Shown piece by piece: positions 60,071-64,000 of a stretch of DNA of 64,000 bases. Where the stretch lies: the NCBI GenBank assembly GCA_049324695.1, contig JBMOMJ010000031.1, positions 72,115 through 136,114 on the forward strand, read 5' to 3'. Numbering within the stretch: position 1 is the stretch's first letter; every line of letters starts with the position of its first letter. This stretch comes from PMG-095 sp049324695. Its GTDB lineage: Bacteria > Myxococcota_A > Polyangia > Polyangiales > Polyangiaceae. The position numbers and the translations under genes are program-made. The notes below the pieces were generated by a model, which searched no databases, had not been told where the DNA came from, and saw only the letters and a list, made by a program, of their open reading frames with translations.

Positions 60071-60849
60071 AGCGCACGGAGTAGCGAGTCGCGTTCGGCA
60101 TCTACTGCGCGACCGAGGCGAGCGGCGGCCAACGCAAACGTCCATGTGTTCAAGCGGGCTTGATCGCTTGCCGTTAGGCCGTAGGCCGCGAGGTAATCCG
60201 ACGTTAGTCGCTGTCTCAGGATCCGAATCAATTGTCGAAGCGCCCACGGGGTTTCGGCGGGCGGTTGGGCGAAACGCATCATGATCGTTGTGACGGCCAC
60301 ATCGACCAACGGGTGACCACGGCCCGCAGTGGACCAGTCGATTATGGTCAAGTCCTTGCCGGCTTCGAGGAGGTTGCCGGGGTGAAAGTCGCCATGGCAG
60401 AGGGAGTTACCATCGGGCAACTCTGCCAGCTGAGCGAGTGCGCGCGTACGCTGGGGTACGGTGAGGCCGTGTGCGCTGGCGACGAGGCGTTGCAGCTGCT
60501 CGATGAGGCGGGGTAGGGACGGTGCCTGAAGCCGGTGAATGGCGAGGTGGGCTGCTGCCATTCGACGCGTTGACGCGCGAAGGAGCCAGGGGTTTTGGGA
60601 GAGTTTGGTCATCAGCGATCGGCCCGCGGCGCGTTCGAATAGAACGCCGACCCGGCCATCAATTCGCACGAGGTCATGTACTGCGGGCGTATTGGCTCCT
60701 AATGTTCGCGCAGCTTTGGCTGCTTCGAGTTCGCGTTCAGCGCTGCTCTCGAAGCCCGCGCGAAAGAGCTTGATCACTTGGCTCGAATCCCACTCGAAGA
60801 CTTCGGCAGTCCTTCCTTGGCCGAGTAGGGGGCCGATTTTTCCGGGCAT
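60067..60849 (-). CDS. aminoglycoside phosphotransferase (APH)-family kinase
   Basis: A 260-residue small-molecule kinase: LLGQGRTAEVFEW (ATP loop), VIKLF (Lys), LCHGDFHPGNLLEAGKDLTI (catalytic Asp) and IDWSTAGRGHPLVDVAVT (metal Asp). The substrate is not predictable; antibiotic, homoserine or choline-type substrates occur in this superfamily. It overlaps the convergent YdeI gene end by four bases. Confidence 0.9.
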   Translation of the reverse strand: MPGKIGPLLGQGRTAEVFEWDSSQVIKLFRAGFESSAERELEAAKAARTLGANTPAVHDLVRIDGRVGVLFERAAGRSLMTKLSQNPWLLRASTRRMAAAHLAIHRLQAPSLPRLIEQLQRLVASAHGLTVPQRTRALAQLAELPDGNSLCHGDFHPGNLLEAGKDLTIIDWSTAGRGHPLVDVAVTTIMMRFAQPPAETPWALRQLIRILRQRLTSDYLAAYGLTASDQARLNTWTFALAAARLGRAVDAERDSLLRAL

Positions 60850-61198
60850 TCGCCAACAATGCTACGATGGCGCGCGCGGAAGAGCGCGAGCCGTCGCTTC
60901 TGCGTTGCTGCGCCGCTCCCACTCCCGCGAATTACCGTGAGAGTTCGAATCTGCACCGTTTGCCTCGCAGCCAACGTCGCGCAGCCAACGTTTGGAAGCT
61001 CGGGATAAGGAAAACTCGCACGGCCTGCAACGGCGGAGGCGATGTGAGGCAACTTTGCAATGATCACTGGCGAATTCGGCCTGCGAAAGGGTGGCGGCTT
61101 CGTGCTACGAATGGATGGTTCGGTCAGACCGCCAGCGCCCAATCGCGCTCTCTGCGGGTTCCGAGGGGATCCCGAGAGGACCTCGCCAGCGCGTTGCC
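60850..61198. other. 349-base intergenic region, no gene recognised
   Basis: Lies between the divergent APH-type kinase and histidine kinase genes. It contains a short direct repeat of cgcagccaacg (near 60966 and 60980) and open frames upstream of 61199 that would extend the histidine kinase without homology support. No promoter boxes or RNA fold were evident. Confidence 0.5.
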
Positions 61199-63493
61199 AT
61201 GAACGACTCTTTCGCGACGTCCACGTTCGGCAGTGAAGACACGCCCCACACGGACCGGCTGCTTCGCATCGCCAGCGCGATCGCCGACGCGGTTTCGGCT
61301 GCAGAGGTCTTCGAGGCGTTGGTCGACCGCACGGCGCTCGCGCTCGAAGCGTCGAGCATGGCGCTGTGGCTACTCGGTGAAGATGAGCAAACAGTCACCC
61401 TGGCGCGTGCCTACGGTTACGCACCGCGCTCGGAGCAGCAGCTGCGAACGCTACGTTTGGATGCGGCGAACCGCTTGCCGTTGCTCGATTCGATAGCGCG
61501 TCGCGAGCCCATATGGATCGCATCGCGAGAGCAGTTGCTCGCTCTCTACCCGGATCTCAGAGCGCTAGTCTCGCCCAACCGCGCTTATCGCGCCGCATGC
61601 TTACCGTTGGTAGTACAGGGTCGCGCGCTCGGTTGCCTCGGGCTCACTATCGAGCGCGAGGGCGCTGCCAACGAGGACGAAAAGGAGTTTTTGCTGCTCA
61701 CGGCGCGCTACGCGAGCCAAGCAGTCGAACGCTTGCGGCTCTATGAGGCCGAGCGCCGCAACCGCGCGGAGATCCATGCGGCGGCGACGCGCTTGGCCGC
61801 GCTGAATCGTGTCTCGCGTGTGTTAGCCGAGTCCGAGTTGGATTTGGCGTCGCGCCTGCGCACCATCGTTGCGGAGCTGGGCGCTGTCCTCGCGAGTGCC
61901 GTGAGTATCTTTCTGCTCGAAGCCGATGGCCTGCTGCACGCGGCCGCCTTTCATCATCCAATTCCAGAGGCGCACGCCGAGTTGCAACGGCTCAACCCGG
62001 CTCCAGCGCTGCGCGTTGGTGAAGGACTGACCGGCTCGGTTGCTGCGACCGGAAAGAGCGCCTCGCTGGCTAGCATTCCCGCCGATGCCGCGGGCGGCGC
62101 ACCGGCTTACAGCGAGTTTTCGAGTCGATTTCCGCCTAGCGCAGCGATGGCTGCTGCGCTTCGCTCTCGGGGACGCGTAGTAGGCGTCGTCAGCGCCTCG
62201 CGAGTTCATGCCGGTGAGAGCTATACATCGGCAGATCTCGAGTTGCTGGAAGAGCTCGCCGAACGCGCCGCCCTGGCCATCGACAATGCGCGCCTTCATG
62301 CCGAAACCTTGGTCGAGAAGTCTCGTGTCGAACAACTCTACAAGTTCGCGCAAGCAGTCGTCGCTGCCGATCGTGTCGAGGTCGTATTCGAAGCTGCTCT
62401 CAGCGCCATCGAAGAGGCGCTGCACACCAAGCGGCTCGCGATCCTCACTTATGGCGCCGATCCAAGCATGCGCTTTCGTGCCTGGCGCTACCTTTCCGAA
62501 GAGTACCGCAATACCGTCGAGGGACATTCTCCCTGGCCACGTGACGCAAGCGCTCCCGAACCGGTGTTGGTAGCCGACGCACGCAGCGATCCCACCCTCG
62601 CTTCATTTCAGCCCTTGTTCGAGCGTGAGGGCATTGGCGCGATGGCTTTCATTCCGCTCGTGGCCAGGGGCCAGCTTCTCGGCAAGTTCATGGTCTACTA
62701 CGGCGAGCCGCACGCCTTCGCGCCGCATGACGTCGACGTGGCGCGCGCGATCGCAAATCACCTGGCCTCGGTAATCTTGCGTTTCAGCGTGCTCGCCCAA
62801 CTCGAAGAGACCGTGCGTCACAACGAACTCTTCGCCGGCGTGCTCGCTCACGATCTCAGGAACCCGCTCGGCGCGATCATGACTGCAGCACAGCTCGTCC
62901 TTGCGCGGCGCGAACAAAAGCTCGCCTTGCTCGAAGATTTCGCCCAACCCGTCGAGCGAATCTTGACGAGTGGTCGACGCATGACCGCCATGATCGACCA
63001 ACTGCTCGACTTCACACGCGCTCGATCGGGTGGCGGCATCACAATTCGTTCCGCGGCGACCAACCTCGACGAATTGTGCACACACGCCATCGACGAACTC
63101 CTGCTCGCCAATCCAAGCTGGCACGTGCAGCGTGAAACGACGGGCGACCTCGCTGGCGACTGGGATCCCGATCGCCTCTTACAAGTCATCTCCAACCTCG
63201 TGGCGAACGCCGGCCAGCACGGCACCCCGCGCGGCCAAATCCTGGTCAGGCTCGACGGCAGCGAGACGACCTGCGTGCGCCTAGAGGTTCACAACGGCGG
63301 CGCCATTCCAGCACCCATGTTGCCCGAGCTATTCGCTCCTTTCCGCAGCGCTCGCTACGGGCGAGATCACGCGCGTGGCCTCGGCCTCGGCTTGTTCATC
63401 GTGCGCGAGATCGTACGAGCCCACAACGGCCGCGTGGAAGTGCAGTCCTCGCCTGAAGCCGGCACGACATTCAGTCTCTATCTGCCGCGCTGA
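61199..63493 (+). CDS. cytoplasmic sensor histidine kinase with three GAF domains
   Basis: A 764-residue orphan kinase. GAF domains lie at about 20-180, 200-365 and 385-535 (for example ASSMALWLLGEDEQTVTLAR, GEGLTGSVAATGKSASLASI and AFIPLVARGQLLGKFMVYYG). The HisKA H-box is AH551-DLRNPLGAI, followed by N box LLQVISNLVANAGQHG, and G boxes with HARGLGLGLFIVREIVRAHN. No membrane span is present. No response regulator gene is adjacent. ATG 61199 gives a sensible N-terminus; upstream in-frame starts exist and no strong ribosome site was found. Confidence 0.92.
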   Translation: MNDSFATSTFGSEDTPHTDRLLRIASAIADAVSAAEVFEALVDRTALALEASSMALWLLGEDEQTVTLARAYGYAPRSEQQLRTLRLDAANRLPLLDSIARREPIWIASREQLLALYPDLRALVSPNRAYRAACLPLVVQGRALGCLGLTIEREGAANEDEKEFLLLTARYASQAVERLRLYEAERRNRAEIHAAATRLAALNRVSRVLAESELDLASRLRTIVAELGAVLASAVSIFLLEADGLLHAAAFHHPIPEAHAELQRLNPAPALRVGEGLTGSVAATGKSASLASIPADAAGGAPAYSEFSSRFPPSAAMAAALRSRGRVVGVVSASRVHAGESYTSADLELLEELAERAALAIDNARLHAETLVEKSRVEQLYKFAQAVVAADRVEVVFEAALSAIEEALHTKRLAILTYGADPSMRFRAWRYLSEEYRNTVEGHSPWPRDASAPEPVLVADARSDPTLASFQPLFEREGIGAMAFIPLVARGQLLGKFMVYYGEPHAFAPHDVDVARAIANHLASVILRFSVLAQLEETVRHNELFAGVLAHDLRNPLGAIMTAAQLVLARREQKLALLEDFAQPVERILTSGRRMTAMIDQLLDFTRARSGGGITIRSAATNLDELCTHAIDELLLANPSWHVQRETTGDLAGDWDPDRLLQVISNLVANAGQHGTPRGQILVRLDGSETTCVRLEVHNGGAIPAPMLPELFAPFRSARYGRDHARGLGLGLFIVREIVRAHNGRVEVQSSPEAGTTFSLYLPR

Positions 63494-64000
63494 ACAATCA
63501 CGGAACGCAGCCGCGAAACGTCGGACATGCCACGCCGCGAAACGTCGGACATGCCACGCCGCGAAGCGTCGGATATGCCACGCGGCGAAGCGTCGGACAT
63601 GCCACGCCGCGAAGCGTCGGACAGCTATGCGGCGAAGCGTCGGATATGCTACGCGGCGAAGCGACGGATATCACGCCGCGAAGCGTCGGACAGCTATGCG
63701 GCGAAGCGACGGACAGCTATGCGGCGAAGCGTCGGATATGCTACGCGGCGAAGCCTCGGATATGCCACGCGGCGAAGCGTCGGATATGCTACGCGGCGAA
63801 GCGTCGGATATGCCACGCGGCGAAGCGACGGATATGTCACGCGGCGAAGCGTCGGACATGTCACGCGGCGAAGCGTCGGACAGCTATGCGGCGAAGCGTC
63901 GGACATGCTCCGCGGCGAAGCGTCGGACATGCTCCGCGGCGAAGCGTCGGACATGCTCCGCGGCGAAGCGTCGGACATGCTCCGCGGCGAAGCGTCGGAT
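63494..64000. repeat. tandem array of about 24-bp units running off the window edge
   Basis: Some 21 copies of a unit such as cgcggcgaagcgtcggatat plus four variable bases; shorter units carry gacagctat in place of the tail. The array begins within 25 bases of the histidine kinase stop and fills the last 507 bases. No spacers, so not a CRISPR. In one minus-strand frame it reads as repeated SDASPR, but no start, signal or non-repeat domain supports a protein. Confidence 0.92.

Noticed and set aside
63494..64000. CRISPR array or repetitive protein (SDASPR repeats on the minus strand)
   Set aside because: No spacers; the open minus-strand frames start inside the repeat and have no non-repeat domain or ribosome site.

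Overview
The window is high-GC DNA from what looks like a myxobacterium of the Polyangia type (Myxococcota). The evidence is the many lipoproteins with Gly/Ser/Ala-rich linkers behind the lipobox, a DUF4215-type Cys-repeat lipoprotein, two eukaryotic-like Ser/Thr kinases, PEGA and HEAT-repeat envelope proteins, frequent GTG starts with GTGA/ATGA stop-start overlaps, a REP-associated transposase, and several unrelated intergenic tandem arrays. The species call is an inference. No rRNA, tRNA, CRISPR array or replication origin was recognised.

Layout. 0-6 kb: end of a REP-type transposase, a 52-bp tandem array, GluQRS with a coupled lipoprotein, a methyltransferase, a second lipoprotein, then a tandem array broken by a 100-N assembly gap. 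6-11.4 kb: a coupled envelope operon (small exported protein, HEAT-repeat protein, O-antigen-ligase-like membrane protein with TPRs, lipoprotein). 11.6-14.7 kb: a family-9 pectate lyase lipoprotein coupled to a pectinesterase-fold lipoprotein that appears to lack both catalytic aspartates. 14.9-24.9 kb: a type VI secretion effector island: DUF6484 protein, TPR protein, PAAR-RHS toxin with a C-terminal deaminase-like domain, YwqK-like immunity protein, and on the other strand endonuclease V and VgrG. 25-31 kb: GpsA-like dehydrogenase, AsmA/GspN-like protein, Ser/Thr kinase and an orphan branched-chain-amino-acid-receptor-like lipoprotein. 31-36.4 kb: PEGA protein, GreB, short-chain dehydrogenase, asparaginase II, a small membrane protein, and an LMW phosphatase/fructosamine-kinase pair that may form a protein-deglycation module. 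36.6-42.6 kb: dihaem cytochrome lipoprotein and a stress-protein cluster (DUF4142, holin-like, YflT-like, BON, PNPOx-like, hemerythrin).

The most striking region is 42.76-52.93 kb. Twelve genes on the minus strand run without a gap, every junction overlapping by 1 to 14 bases. They encode a radical SAM enzyme resembling the tetraether-lipid-synthase (Tes/MJ0619) family, three short-chain dehydrogenases, a five-span membrane protein, a class III aminotransferase, a SPASM radical SAM enzyme, a FabZ-like dehydratase, a cysteine-less ketosynthase-like (chain-length-factor-like) protein, a full ketosynthase, a nitroreductase-fold flavoprotein and an acyl carrier protein. This is a self-contained type II fatty-acid/polyketide-like set joined to radical and amination chemistry. 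I do not recognise it as a known pathway; an aminated, radical-modified acyl product is inferred. Divergently transcribed are a 63-residue protein and two tandem proteins of the zinc-dependent phospholipase C / S1-P1 nuclease fold.

54.7-64 kb: DUF4215 lipoprotein, a second Ser/Thr kinase, a deoxyhypusine-synthase-family enzyme, a YdeI-family protein, an APH-family kinase, a three-GAF histidine kinase, and a final 24-bp tandem array that runs off the window edge.
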